64,000 nucleotides of DNA from Emydura subglobosa (GCA_007922225.1 ML679961.1:4107295-4171294); one strand, 5' to 3'; counted from the first letter of the stretch, positions 23,333-34,249 are shown. Notes: generated by a model from the letters alone, not told the origin. Numbers and translations are program-made.

Positions 23333-25295
23333 ACACTTCCCAGCATGTGGTCAGTGTGAGACCCTGAAGACATGCTTTTTTACATATTTATACAAACAAG
23401 ACAAAAAAAATTACATATGCATAAATTTTTGATGCTTATAGGTATATTCAAAGTATTACTACTATTACTATTAACTTATACATTTCTATTTTAAAAAATA
23501 TACATAACAGATAACATATTAACAAAAGATTTCTACTTTTCTATTGAAGTTGTCTGATCTCTCTCTCAGAAGGCTATATGACTAATTAAAACTGGTTGGC
23601 TCTCTCCTTGCCCTTTCTCTGACCCTGGCAAAAAATCAAACACTATGGGAAAAAGAAGGGGGGTGATTTCAGCAGAGAGCAAAACACTCAAAAAACTAAA
23701 ATAAAATGACTATAATCAAGCAGACAATTATTTTCCTTCAATCCCCCCTTTGAGCCATACTGTATTACCAGTGTGGCTCACTTATAAACCTGAGCTAGCC
23801 TTTGCTTAAATTTAATAATTTCAACTTAAATTAACATTTGCACGGCAGTCACCCTGGCCTTAACAAACCAACTAAAAGCAAAGAAAACAGAGAGGGCAAA
23901 GTACCCAAAAACTAAAAACAACAACAAGTAGAAATAACAATAAAACAAATTATACAAACAAACAATTACTTAAGCCAGGATAAATTTGGTAGCCATGAGG
24001 TTAAGGCATGAAATAAGTCTGTGAAACCCCATGAAATATCATCTTGGGAAATGTTATAGAATAGTGATGCAATTTATAAAATATCATGTGCATCGGTTTT
24101 TACTTTGCCAGATTTAATTACATAAAAACAACAGATATAATTAATCACTGCACACCCCCCCCTTGCTTGCTAAAATAAAGTCTAGGGCCAGTTGGTTCTA
24201 CAGAACCATTTGGCAGATACTACCCATTTCAATGGCTATATTCTTTAATTATTTTTACACAGCTATACATGGATTACATTCCCTCTTATACATTGGAGGC
24301 AGTTAAATTATTAGTTCTTTTAGTAATTTTGACTGAATTGTCCATATTCAAATGATTTAAATCAAATTGTCTATCAACCTGCAACAATTAATTACAATTA
24401 ATTATTTACATATTTACAGACCAATCATACGGGAGAAGGGCCTGTTTTTCCTTCAGAATGGCTGCAAAGAAATCAAGAATTCTCTTCCTGTAACACTTTT
24501 CACACTTTTCACTGTCCCTCCAAACTTTGTAGTGTTAACTTTCACTCTCTTTCCTTAAATCACTTGCTTATCTTCCAAAACAACACCTCTAACAGCCCAG
24601 ATATTACCATTTCATGGGGATCTGAATTCCCCATGTTTATGTTTACTCCTCCCCTTGTCTTCTGCCACAGTGCCCCTCTGGGTTCCCGCCTGGGCTACAG
24701 GCTCCAAGCGCCAGCATGTGTTCCCAATCTCTTTACTACATGGTGTTTAACACAATCAGAACCACGGGTATACCTTCTTCAAAATGCAAGGGAACATAAC
24801 TGCAAATCCAACAGTTAGAATTGATTAATTAATTATAAAGATGTGTCAGTATAGTCCAAGAAGTGTTGTCTTTTATGGTTTAGTTGCTTGGGTTTTAATT
24901 GTACCTCAAAGTCATCAGGTTGTCGGTCGTCTTCCCCATGGACCTTGGGGATTTCCTCGACAGGTGTACTGTGAATCAGGAACTTGGATCAAAAGAGAGT
25001 CATCCAGATAAGGCCAATACAGAACATTCAGAAGATCACTAGCCATACCCATTTAGGGAACCAATGATCTGGGGAGTTTTTAAGTCTTTTTCTTCTGAGG
25101 TGATAGGGATGACGTCGTGGTATATCCTCTTCGCTCTAGAGTGGTTTCAAATCCTCTTCGCTCTGGAGTGGCAAATCCTTTTCTTGAGCAGGGGAGAGGT
25201 TACAAGCACTTGCACCCTGTTCCACTGACCTTGTCATTACAGGTGCAGAGGTTCTTTTACAGTGTCAGGCATGTATTTAGGACCGGTAACCTTGG
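23333..25295 (-). other. AT-rich internal region of the provirus, no recognisable Env surface subunit
   Basis: This region lies between integrase and the Env transmembrane fragment, where the rest of env should be. I cannot read a surface subunit in any frame. The minus strand has two more G-runs preceded by purines, at about 23741-23750 and 24155-24164. About 23390-24000 is very A-rich on the plus strand. A short minus-strand segment near 24950-25070 could be the start of an env reading frame but is broken by stops. Confidence 0.5.
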
Positions 25296-25299
25296 CACT

Positions 25300-25572
25300 C
25301 TACAGCAGTGTTGGTGGTGAGAAGTACCTGGAGTGGGCCTTTCCAACGTAGTTCCAGGGCTGTCTGTCTTGGTGGACCTTTACGTGAATCCAATCACTGG
25401 GCTGTAGATCGTGACATGCTTTTTGAGGGTCTTGGGGAAGGGCTTCTTGGACCTGTGAACGAAAAGCCTTAACACACTTCATTAATGCTTGACAATAAGT
25501 CAAATCAGTTTCATCAGCTAAATTAATATCCAGTAGGTGAGTTGATACTGGTAGAGAGCTAGAAAGCCTCAC
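25300..25572 (-). pseudogene. pol: Integrase C-terminal domain remnant
   Basis: The minus-strand frame reads CVKAFRSQVQEALPQDPQKA, then CHDLQPSDWIHVKVHQDRQP, and ends near WNYVGKAHSRYFSPPTLL. This is the wording of the SH3-like C-terminal domain of gammaretrovirus-type integrases. The frame is open for 90 codons but is disconnected by stops and frameshifts from the core domain upstream on the minus strand. Confidence 0.88.
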
Positions 25573-25784
25573 GGGTCAGCCCATTAGGATCTTGTGTGGT
25601 GATAGTCCAGTCTTTCTGATACATAATGATCTTATACTTATAAGGGCTAAAGGCAGGGCATCTGACCATTTGAGGCTGGTTTCATGACAAATTTTGGCTA
25701 GTTTATTTTTTCAGAACACCATTCTGTCTTTTCACTGCCCCTGCAGACTGAGGGTGATGTGGGCAATAAAAGTTCTGTTGGATA

Positions 25785-25985
25785 TCAAGAGCCTTGCAAA
25801 CTTCTTTTATAACTTGACCTGTTACTGTTGGTAGACAGAGGGATCCCAAAGCAAGGGATAAATTCCTTCACAAACCTTTTGCTGACTATAATAGTGTCAG
25901 CCTTTGCACATGGGTAAACTTTTACCCATTCAAAAATAAACATACAATTACTAATACATATTAGATTGGACCAATATAAACACAA
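25785..25985 (-). pseudogene. pol: Integrase catalytic core remnant
   Basis: The minus-strand frame contains EWVKVYPCAKADTIIVSKRF and VKEFIPCFGIPLSTNSNRSS, the central part of a retroviral integrase core. At the second catalytic position, where the family has Asp in an S-D-x-G context, Asn is present. The first catalytic Asp region is garbled. Only about 100 nt separate this piece from the RNase H end, so the N-terminal zinc-binding domain is deleted. Confidence 0.85.
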
Positions 25986-26179
25986 AACAACATAAACATG
26001 GCCTAAAATGCAGAAAGGACTGCAGCCTTAACAGCAGAGTCTGTTAAAGCATGCCAATGAGCTAAACATTTAACAACAACAATAATAAAAAATAACCATA
26101 CAACATTTATAAAGCAGCAACATAAAATCCATTTAATATGGAAGCCTCCCAAAATGGAGAAGCCTCTTTGTTTTCAGAG

Positions 26180-26512
26180 TTAACCATAATTATGGACAAC
26201 ATCAAAGGCATAATGGGAATCAATAAAAACATTAACAAATTTACCTTCGATCAGGATACAAACTGTAGTTACAGGAAAAAATTTAGCTTCTTGATCAGGG
26301 TTCACAAAAGGGAAAGGGTTACTTTTAATTACCTTATATTGAGAACAAACAACATAATCAGCCACAAGAATACCTTTAGAATTTCTTTGACAGGAACCAA
26401 TAACATAGAAAATCAATTTGGGTTCTACAAAGGGTGGATAACAATGAGGCAGGATCAAAAACTGGACATCGGGTAAGTGTAATATGACCTGCAAACAACA
26501 AAAGAATTTCAT
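26180..26512 (-). pseudogene. pol: RNase H domain remnant
   Basis: A 110-codon minus-strand frame with gammaretrovirus-like RNase H wording: FYVIGSCQRNSKGILVADYV in the first half and VNVFIDSHYAFDVVHNYG near the end. Of the acidic active-site residues I can locate, the first Asp is Ile here (FYVIGSC) and the Glu of the helix reads Lys (QEAKFFPVT). The later Asp in FIDSHYAF is kept. It overlaps the connection-domain frame in a different register, which marks a frameshift. Confidence 0.9.
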
Positions 26513-26708
26513 ATTTTGTTAAACAAATATGAGGTACAAAAATGATAAGTGGAGAACCAAGGACCAAAGTTTCCGAGGTTTTACTCAAGGCAGCTACAGC
26601 TGCAATGGCACGGAAACAAGGTGGAAGCCCTGCAGCTACAGGGTCCATGGCATTACTGTAACAGGCAATGGTCTTATGCTTACCCTTACACAATCTTACA
26701 CAAAGCAA
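26376..26708 (-). pseudogene. pol: Reverse transcriptase connection domain remnant
   Basis: The minus-strand frame contains AMDPVAAGLPPCFRAIAAVA, SETLVLGSPLIIFVPH and TLTRCPVFDPASLL, the connection region that precedes RNase H in gammaretrovirus-type pol. No fingers or palm sequence and no YxDD active site can be found. Only about 230 nt lie between this frame and the end of protease, so the polymerase core is deleted. Confidence 0.88.
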
Positions 26709-26939
26709 TAAATATTTTCCAGGTTACCTAACAGGAAAAATTGGGGTGTTTCAGAGGATTCAAGTAGGCACAATAATTCCTTGTTTAAGGAGAGATATAA
26801 TCACAGGACATATTCCTTTTGTATGCTGGATATTTCAAAATCCTGTCCCTATTCAAGAAATACAGCCAAAATAAAATTTTCATTTTCACAAGGAAAATAA
26901 CAAATTAATCCCATCTGGTAAACAATAAATAATACAATC

Positions 26940-27205
26940 AAATTTTACAATGTAAATGTCTACCTACCAGGTTAACTGGAGAATAAGAACTTAAAAGAAA
27001 AGCATGCTGATTAGAAATAGGTCTCAAAGAAACAGATAGTGGTTTAGACACTAGATGCGGCATTAATTGGTTTACATTCTTCCTTGATAAGGGAATAGAG
27101 AAAACTCCTAAACTTTTAAGGTGGATCTACTGACTCCAGTGTCTGGGAAGTGTCTATAAAACATTTTACTGGTTTCCCATCAATAAGACAAGACACATAA
27201 AGACC
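26940..27205 (-). pseudogene. pro: Retroviral protease remnant
   Basis: Minus-strand reading gives GLYVSCLIDGKPVKCFIDTS, with DTS at 27146-27154 where the family has DTG, followed shortly by a stop. Further on come LVSKPLSVSLRPISNQHAFL and SPVNLVGRHLHCKI, the position of the second conserved glycine-arginine motif. The Gly-to-Ser change and the frame break predict an inactive enzyme. Confidence 0.8.
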
Positions 27206-27245
27206 TGATTAATCTATTAACAAAAAGGGTTCATTAATGAAGTTA

Positions 27246-27430
27246 CTATTCCCCAGGCTGTCCTAATAAAGGTTGAGTCTGGTCTCGGGGAGGAGGTGGT
27301 GGTGGCCCAAATGTCCACTCCGACTGGCCAGATCGTCTTGGACATTCTGCTTTCCAGTGTCCCAACTGTCCACAGTAGTGGCAGGAGGAATCTCCTGGGG
27401 CCAAAAAGGTACCACGTCCCACTCCCCAAC
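27246..27430 (-). pseudogene. gag: Gag nucleocapsid remnant with one zinc knuckle
   Basis: Minus-strand reading shows one CCHC knuckle, CHYCGQLGHWKAEC, at 27342-27383 with spacing C-x2-C-x4-H-x4-C. A proline run and the end GQPGE with an amber stop at 27246-27248 follow. A terminal amber codon between gag and pro fits a gammaretrovirus-type readthrough arrangement, but downstream protease is now in another frame. All metal ligands of the knuckle are intact. Confidence 0.88.
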
Positions 27431-27537
27431 CCCGGCCTCGACCTCTCTATATACTATTTATCTAAATTTTCACTTTTTCTTTTTTGGAGTCCTTTAGACT
27501 CCTTACCCGGGATTTATGCAGTCTTTCTTTAGAGTTT

Positions 27538-27756
27538 TCATCCTGTCTGCATTTTATCTTCGGCCGTCACCGACCAATCTCCTCGCGGAGGTATGGAACT
27601 GCGGTTCAGGTCTCCACACTCACTTCGTCCCCTTCTTTGTCCCCACTTCAATAATCGAGACAACGTTTCCGGGGACAGCCTTTTTCTCTGTCGTTCTGCA
27701 ATTCGCCTTAAAAATTCATGCACAGTCTTTTCTTCCGCTGATGCAGCGTTTCCCAT
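27538..27756 (-). pseudogene. gag: Gag matrix N-terminal stub
   Basis: The frame begins MGNAASAEE with Gly at position 2, the N-myristoylation signal of retroviral matrix proteins. A basic helix-like stretch LRRIAERQRKRLSPETLSRL follows. It ends after 72 codons. Only about 110 nt separate it from the nucleocapsid piece, so most of matrix and all of capsid are gone. Confidence 0.8.
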
Positions 27757-27953
27757 ACTTAATTAAGTAGCCGCTCACCTTTGAGCTCAAACACGTCTCT
27801 CTCGGACGACCACGTCTCTGGACGACCACGTCTCTGGGCGACCACGTCTCTGGACGACCAGGAGCTGCGTCCAGCGCAGTACCTCCTGCAGCGGCTACGA
27901 CCCCCGCGTTTCTTTTCACTTCCCGACGCACAATCCAATCCTCTTGAATTGCA
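27757..27953 (-). other. Provirus 5' leader with 16-bp tandem repeats
   Basis: This lies between the primer binding site and the gag start. Three full copies of GACGACCACGTCTCTG (one with a single change) run from 27805 to 27852 and a partial fourth follows to 27860. The location is where packaging and dimerisation elements normally lie. A functional role is inference. Confidence 0.7.
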
Positions 27954-27971
27954 ATCACGTCGGGGTCACCA
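27954..27971 (-). other. Primer binding site for tRNA-Trp
   Basis: Minus-strand sequence TGGTGACCCCGACGTGAT lies 2 nt after the 5' LTR end. It is identical to the tRNA-Trp primer site known from avian sarcoma-leukosis viruses. Confidence 0.9.
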
Positions 27972-27973
27972 TT

Positions 27974-28409
27974 TGTCGGGTTCCAATGCTGGTAGCAGAG
28001 GATGCGGGACGGATAAAGCACAACAACCAATATGATTGCAAGCAGAATCGTTTATTCCATCTTGTTCTCCAGCTTATATACCTTTTTATCATCTCTGCAT
28101 ACAATGATCACACAATTGCTTATTGGCTATTATATAATTTCACACACTTAGCACGGGAACAGCTTACATATTATTGGTAGCTTCTTAGCTTACATAACTT
28201 TCTTGTTTACGACCTTGGATACTTTCTACTATCTAGTGGATGGCGGCCAAGTCCGCGGAACTCGCCGCCAGTGAGGCGCCTGAGTGAAAGTGGCTACCTT
28301 CCAGCTTCCCTGCATGCAGCCTCACTTGACCCGGTGTCCACCACCAGGCCTGCTGTAAATTTCCACTTAAGTAGCCATCAGGTCAGTGTATAGATGATAC
28401 ACTCCCACA
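27974..28409 (-). repeat. 5' LTR of the provirus
   Basis: This 436-bp copy pairs with 22499-22934 and drives minus-strand transcription if active. It has a TATA-type box at 28074-28080 and an AATAAA at 28051-28056. It begins TGTGGGAGTG and ends CCCGACA on the minus strand. Confidence 0.97.
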
Positions 28410-28415
28410 GCATTC
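28410..28415. repeat. Target-site duplication of the provirus (right copy)
   Basis: 'gcattc', identical to 22493-22498. Confidence 0.95.
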
Positions 28416-29384
28416 ATGTTTCATTCACAAGAATATTTGTAGACTCTGAAAATCACTATTCAGGTGACTTTGTACATGGAGCCATCTTGAAATCTGTTTT
28501 CTATATTCCTCTTTTTAGTCAGTCAACAGTTGGAGTGTCCTATAAAATGATCTTGGTCTATTTCAGGTATCTACCTAAGATTCATTCAATTGCTGACAAA
28601 CTCCTGTTCTCCAGACCATCAGTCCTGCTACAAAGATACATAAGAGAAGTCATTGACATAATCTGCCTGTGAAGGGTCCTGGTGATATTATTTGTCTCTT
28701 AGGGTTGATATTGAGTTGCTGCCCCAAGAGCTTACAATATCTTTTATACTGAGTGTGTGCAGCGTGCTTAGGGCCACGTTGTGCTAGATGTTTCATAAAC
28801 ACCTTCAAAGTCATGGTACCTGCCATGGAAAGATTATAGCCCAGGAAAAGCCAAATCAGATGCAATATTAATATGCATTAAGGGCCTGTTCCAAAGCCCA
28901 TTAGTCCTGGAAGATTTTTTCACTTACATCAGTGAGCTTTGGATCAAATCTTAAGTGCTGAGTTATAACCAGATACTATCAAAGTAGTGAAAGTCTTCCT
29001 ACTTTTATCTCACAATAACTTCGTTTTATTTCATGGAATAAAATGGTTGCTCTGGTATTTGCTGGTAAGTTGTACGCAATATTTCATGATAAATCAACAC
29101 TTACTACTTGGAGCTGCAAAGAATTTCCTGGCCCTCAGGTCATCTCAAATAATGCATGGGAAAGAAAACTTAGGGTATATAAATATCTGAGCAAAGCTGG
29201 TGCTTGCTATAAGTTCGTCTTATACACAGAGCTGAGATAAACAGATGACAAGGTTTCACAAATATCCATGTGCATTTTTACCAATTAGTTTTGCATTAAA
29301 CAATGAAGTGTGATGTAGGATTTCATGTGATATGTTCTAGGAATTATAGATATGCTTTAGGCATTAGTTTTGGAAAGTTCTCTT
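28416..29384. other. Unannotated sequence
   Basis: No supported feature is seen. Confidence 0.5.
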
Positions 29385-29455
29385 GGCCTGTGTTGTCCAG
29401 GAAGTCAGACGAAATGATCCCAATGGACCCTTCTGGCCTTGGAATCTGCCGGTGG
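29385..29455 (+). mobile_element. CR1 LINE 3' tail fragment
   Basis: 'gtccaggaagtcagacg', 'aaatgatcccaatggaccc' and 'ttctggccttggaatctg' match the CR1 3' end. Nothing of ORF2 remains. Confidence 0.7.
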
Positions 29456-32400
29456 CTTACTCCCACTGTAACAAATGCTGTTAAATCTTTTTAACCTTTT
29501 ATCCAAACCACAGAAGGAGAGCAGTTAAAGTGTTTGAAACTTAAAGAATTAAAGCTTAAAAATACTTACCCTCTATAGCTAAAGGAAAAGGGAGTATTTT
29601 ATATGGGAAACCCCTGCCAGACACTCTTTTAGAAGGTATTAAAGAGGGGGAGACAAAAGAGGACAAAGTTTCGATGGCTGTGTGATGCTGTTTGCTGCTT
29701 TTCTTTTATGATAAACCTCATGTGAAGGAAGAATGCAAGGACAGCAAAAGAGAGATAGCAGCGTCTTTCTCTGCTGTTCACTCTCGTTTGCAGCCTTGAG
29801 TTGTCATAGATCTGGCTGGACAGGAGTAAAATCTGAGTGCCAGGTTAAACCATGAACAAGGGAGGGACAGGCTGTGTGCTGGAGACAGTGTTTCCCAGGG
29901 CTTGCTGAGATAAATGGGAACACCCTGAACTGATAAAATTGAAATGTAGATAGGGAATTGGTCCTTACACAATATGCAAAAAACAAACATTTTGGAATTC
30001 CGCTACTTTGTCACCAGTTTAGCAAAGTACATAAGTGTCAGTTTAATTCTGAGCATCGGTAGTGGTGTTAATTTCAGCAAGACTTCACATGTTTACAAAG
30101 CTGTGCGCATTCCTGTATGCCTTGTTAAAGTGAGGCAGCAATCCTAATGTTACATTTAATTTCGATTTGGAGTAGAAAATGTGGGTTATCCGCAGTAACT
30201 GAAAGATGGGGTTAAAACACTGCTGTTTACTAATAGAGGTTTGAATTCCAGCTGTGAAGAGGCTAATAGGCAGTATGCTGTGTCATGCTGTGTCCTTAGA
30301 TACCAGTGAAGTTGTCAGATTCAGATTTCTGTTGGATAGTCCTCAGTGTTCAGGAATTGTGGTTCCATTCTGAGATAAACACGTCAGTTTGTACATCCAG
30401 ATACATGTTCAAATCACGCAAAATGCCCCCCCCCCCATCTTGATATAACATAGTATGTACAATCTGACTTTGTGACTTTGCTACTTTCCTCTTCAGAGTG
30501 AAATGGTGAAAGCCATTGAAATGGTTTAAATGAACAGACTGGGCAGGTAGTTTGTTTTGAATTCTTTTTCATTTTCTGCCTGGTGTGACGTGATTATATA
30601 ATTGCCTGCTAGTTCAAGCAGAATGGCTTTTAGAAAGAACAGACAGGAATAAAGATGGTGCATGTCACTTAAGAATCAGTTCCCATTTTTAAATATCATG
30701 CTGTAGTGAAAGGGGAGATGTAGGGGACCCAGCGCTGTCAAGTACTATCTGCACAAGAAATTGGTGTAACTCTAGTGAATGCACACATTCATAGCCGGCC
30801 CTTGCATAAGAAAGCCCAGCTCCCCTTGAAAACTGTTCACATGAATCTGCATTGCCAAGTATTGGTAAACAAAGTTATTATTCATTTTCTGGTACATAGT
30901 CTGTCTCTCTTTGTTGCACTTCAGTTAAACTGACAGTGTCTTGGTGATGAAAAGGCAGTTTTTTTCCTCCTCCTTTTCACTAAATAAATGATATTGAACT
31001 CCAGTGGAGCTTGATTCCTGTTAGCCACGGCTTGTACATGTCACCTTCTACTCTCCAGCAGCAGTGAAAGTGCTAAGTCTGCCACTTATTTCTCCCAGGA
31101 GGTCAAAGTGGGATGCTGGCTTACCCTCCGCCTCTCCCTAGGATAATGGAATAGGATAATAATTAGGTAACGTTGACTTTTTGTTTCTTTCCTCACGATG
31201 ATGGAATGGACTCTTTTCTTTTTTTAAGCACAAGTATTTTGCGAGCTTTCTATGCACATGTTGGCTGGACCAGAAATTTCTGCTTTAGGCAGACTGCTAA
31301 AGATGGTAGAGAAGGTGACATGTGAAAGTCATTCTAACAAGATGGGTTCTGGTCTGGATGTTATTGCTCCAATAATTAAACCGCGGATCAGGCAGTGCTT
31401 TTTTAATGCTCCATATTTCCTGGTCGTGTGGCTATTTCGCTAGAGGGTTCAGCCCTCCAAGTGAACCCTTGTCTTCAATACTCATGGGGAATTCAGGCAT
31501 TTTGATTTTTCAGTACATTTTCCAAGGGTGAGACAGGTGAAGACTTCTCACGTGACTGTCCCTGGGAAGCAAATGTGAGCGAAGACTGCAAAATCTAGCC
31601 CTAAGCAAATATCATGCACTGGATCGAATATAAATATTTCTTTTCTGCATTAGTGCAGGTGCACAATTTTTACGACAGGAGCTGAGCTGGCTGCTGTTCA
31701 GAGTTATGTCAGCTGCTAAAGAGAACACACTGCAGGTGCCTCCTGTTTTACTAAAACCCTTCTTGGTATCTAGGCATTGCTGAATGATGATATATGAATG
31801 GTCTAGAGCAACATGCGTTGGCAGAGCTTAAAGAGCATAGTACTGTTTGTGTATTCAGTGGTGGTGATCCCTATGGAAATTAGTTGTTGTTTAACGAGAT
31901 CTAGATGGCAACCAGTGAGTCTTCATGCCTTGTTTCAGTAGGTTCAGTACAGTTTTATATGAGGCTAAATTATTTGCTGGAATAACTCCACTTGCTTCTT
32001 TAGTGTTACATCAGCAGAGATTTTGGCCCATGAAATGTAAATTACCAATCATTGCCTGAGTGGGGAATATTGACTCTCTTTCATTAAATAGTTCAGAAGA
32101 GGTACATTCTGGCATTTTCTATAACATGATCTACAGTTCCATCACATAATGTTTTAAAATCAGTGCATGTTGAGGACTTGTATCTGACCCTGTGATCCTA
32201 GTGGTCCTGGGAATTATATTTATTATATTGGTTAATCAGGAACCAGGGCTAATGTGCTATAATTCCTATTCAAAGGGCCATTTTAGATTTTGTACTAAGG
32301 TATGAGTTAATCCTGCCTTTCCAAACAGGAATGTCATGTCAAATCAGTACCCTTGATTCTGTCAAGCATTCAGCGATGCTCACAGAGTGTCATATCTGCA

Positions 32401-32774
32401 TTCTTTTTCACTGTAGATCTCTGAAATAACGTTATCAGAACTGGACCCCCTAATTAGAGCCAGTAGGAAATTTTCTCATAAAAGACTCGTATCTATGACT
32501 AATTTCATAGAGAATTGCAGGCAAGGCTGTGTCAGAACCCTGCTTTTTGGGCTGCTGGGAACACGACTGGGGCAGCTCTCATTATGCCAAGGCTTCCAGG
32601 TTCCCTGCATGGGGCCAGAAGCCTGGAAATCCTTGTATAGGCTTCCATGGTTTATGGCTCCAGAGCAGTCCCACCATGCAGACTTCCCCAGGACTGGGGA
32701 CCTGAGGCCTTGCGGACTCTAGGGGAGTAGTGAAACTGACAAGAATCAGTCAGTTTTAATCAGCTGAGGCTCCA
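29456..32774. other. Unannotated sequence with a poly-C run
   Basis: No gene or named repeat is seen over 3.3 kb apart from a run of 13 C at about 30426-30438. It may be unique intergenic or intronic DNA. Confidence 0.45.
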
Positions 32775-32945
32775 GGAAGCTCATTTCATTTCAGAAATAC
32801 CATTTTCAGAAACACCATGTTCAGTGTTTCCGAAACATTTTATTTTTAATTTCCAAAATATTTGGTTTCATTTCAAATTGGACCAAAATCAAATTTCAAA
32901 ACAGCAGTTTCCAAAGAACTTGAAATTCCAAGTTTTGGTCAGCTC
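32775..32945. repeat. AT-rich GAAA/TTTC repeat relic
   Basis: Dense 'catttcatttcagaaat' and 'ggtttcatttcaaattgg' wording ends 'ttttggtcagctct'. It is like the relics at 7560 and 60980. Confidence 0.45.
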
Positions 32946-33404
32946 TACCCTGACCCTCTACAGAGACTCTGGGACAAGTAGCATAGTTGGCAAGTTTAAA
33001 TTGTCTAAAGCAATTCATAGAGTTTAATGGTCTCTGCAACATTTCTCTTTTCTAAATTAATGTTTGTATACACCGCTTTGAAACTGTAAAATGCTACGAA
33101 CTACAAGTGCTAAATATAATTATTTTTCATTTGCAAAGAGAAGACTGAAAATATTTCAGTATTTTCAGCTACCATATTAGGTCTGAACAAAAAAATTAAT
33201 GGCAATGAACTCTACTAACTAGACAGAAAAGAATAGATAATTTAAATTTTTTTAATAGACACCTTGGACCATCTCTTCTCACTAATATAGATTTGAAATG
33301 TCTGTACTGTATTGAATTGAATAGAGTTACTCTGAGTTTACACCAGTTTAAGTGATTTTGATCTATGGTTCTTTTAAAAGACAGATATTGCCACATATAC
33401 TCTG
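32946..33404. other. Unannotated AT-rich sequence
   Basis: No supported feature is seen. Confidence 0.5.
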
Positions 33405-33540
33405 CTGATTTCTGAAGAAGAGCTCAGTGTAAATTTGAAAGTTTGTCTCTCCTGCCAATGGAAGTTGATCTAATAAAAGATGTTACCTCACTCAACTTAT
33501 CTCTCTAATATCCTGGGACTGACATAGTTACAACAACGCT
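33405..33540. repeat. Half-copy of the palindromic interspersed repeat
   Basis: 'tctgaagaagagctcagtg', 'aaaagatgttacctcactc' and 'ctctctaatatcctggg' are shared with 7021-7178, as a single arm. Confidence 0.65.
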
Positions 33541-34249
33541 ACATAAAGGAGTTCAGATAGGCCTTTTAGCTTGATGCATTGCGTGCGTTTCCTCCTGAAC
33601 AGACTGTGGATAGCTGCAGTCCAGATTTATAATCCTATGAGCCTATGAAATGCACTGGAAGCTTTTCTTGTTTGTCTATGTGCTAAATGAGTTTTCTGAT
33701 TTGCGGGTGCTAGGTGGAAAATCCTTTGGATAGAAATGGTTTGAAGAATGTGGAAGACCTCTTAAAATGGCTGTTTCCAGAAGACTGCTGGAAGGCCTGT
33801 TTGCCTACTTGTCTTTTTTAAAGGTTTTCTTCCATTAATGAAATCAATATAATGGGCAGTGCTATCAATACTGTAGGAAATTGCATGCCAATATGGCAGC
33901 TTCCATTACAACAGCATATCCACTGGTACTGCAGGTTGGTTATTTTTCAGGAAGTGCTTTATTTCCATGCTGGTTTATCTCTACTATTTCAAAGAGTTTA
34001 GCGGCATATAGCTACTGCATGCATCCTCTGCCTTATATAAATACTGGAAATGTTCATGTTTTTATAGATATTGATTTATCGCGTAGCCTTGGATTCCCCA
34101 TTCTCGATGTCTCTTTCCTAATGTTCCCTTTGATACAATCATAGAGAAGAACTATTGGTTCTTATGTCCTTTCGTTCTAAATACCTACATGAGAATAAGA
34201 CAAATGCAAATGAAGAACAATACTTGCTCATCAACTGATAAAAATGTCA
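33541..34249. other. Unannotated sequence
   Basis: No supported feature is seen. Confidence 0.5.

Larger units (their letters stand above)
22499..28409 (-). mobile_element. Defective endogenous retrovirus, complete LTR to LTR
   Basis: A 5.9-kb provirus lies on the minus strand, with 436-bp LTRs at both ends, a 6-bp target duplication, a primer binding site and a polypurine tract. In minus-strand order it holds a leader with 16-bp repeats, a gag matrix stub, one nucleocapsid zinc knuckle, a decayed protease, the connection and RNase H parts of reverse transcriptase, an integrase core and C-terminal domain, a long AT-rich unassigned segment and an Env transmembrane fragment. Capsid, the polymerase core of reverse transcriptase, the integrase zinc-binding domain and any recognisable Env surface subunit are absent. 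The pol and env wording is gammaretrovirus-like. With stops and frameshifts throughout, it cannot encode any complete retroviral protein. Confidence 0.97.

Noticed and set aside
22499..28409. Two solo LTRs flanking unrelated DNA
   Set aside because: The primer site, polypurine tract, pol and env pieces in the right order and the shared 6-bp duplication show one provirus.
30426..30438. Poly-C run as a functional G-quadruplex
   Set aside because: It is a single homopolymer without further G-tracts nearby. It is simple sequence.
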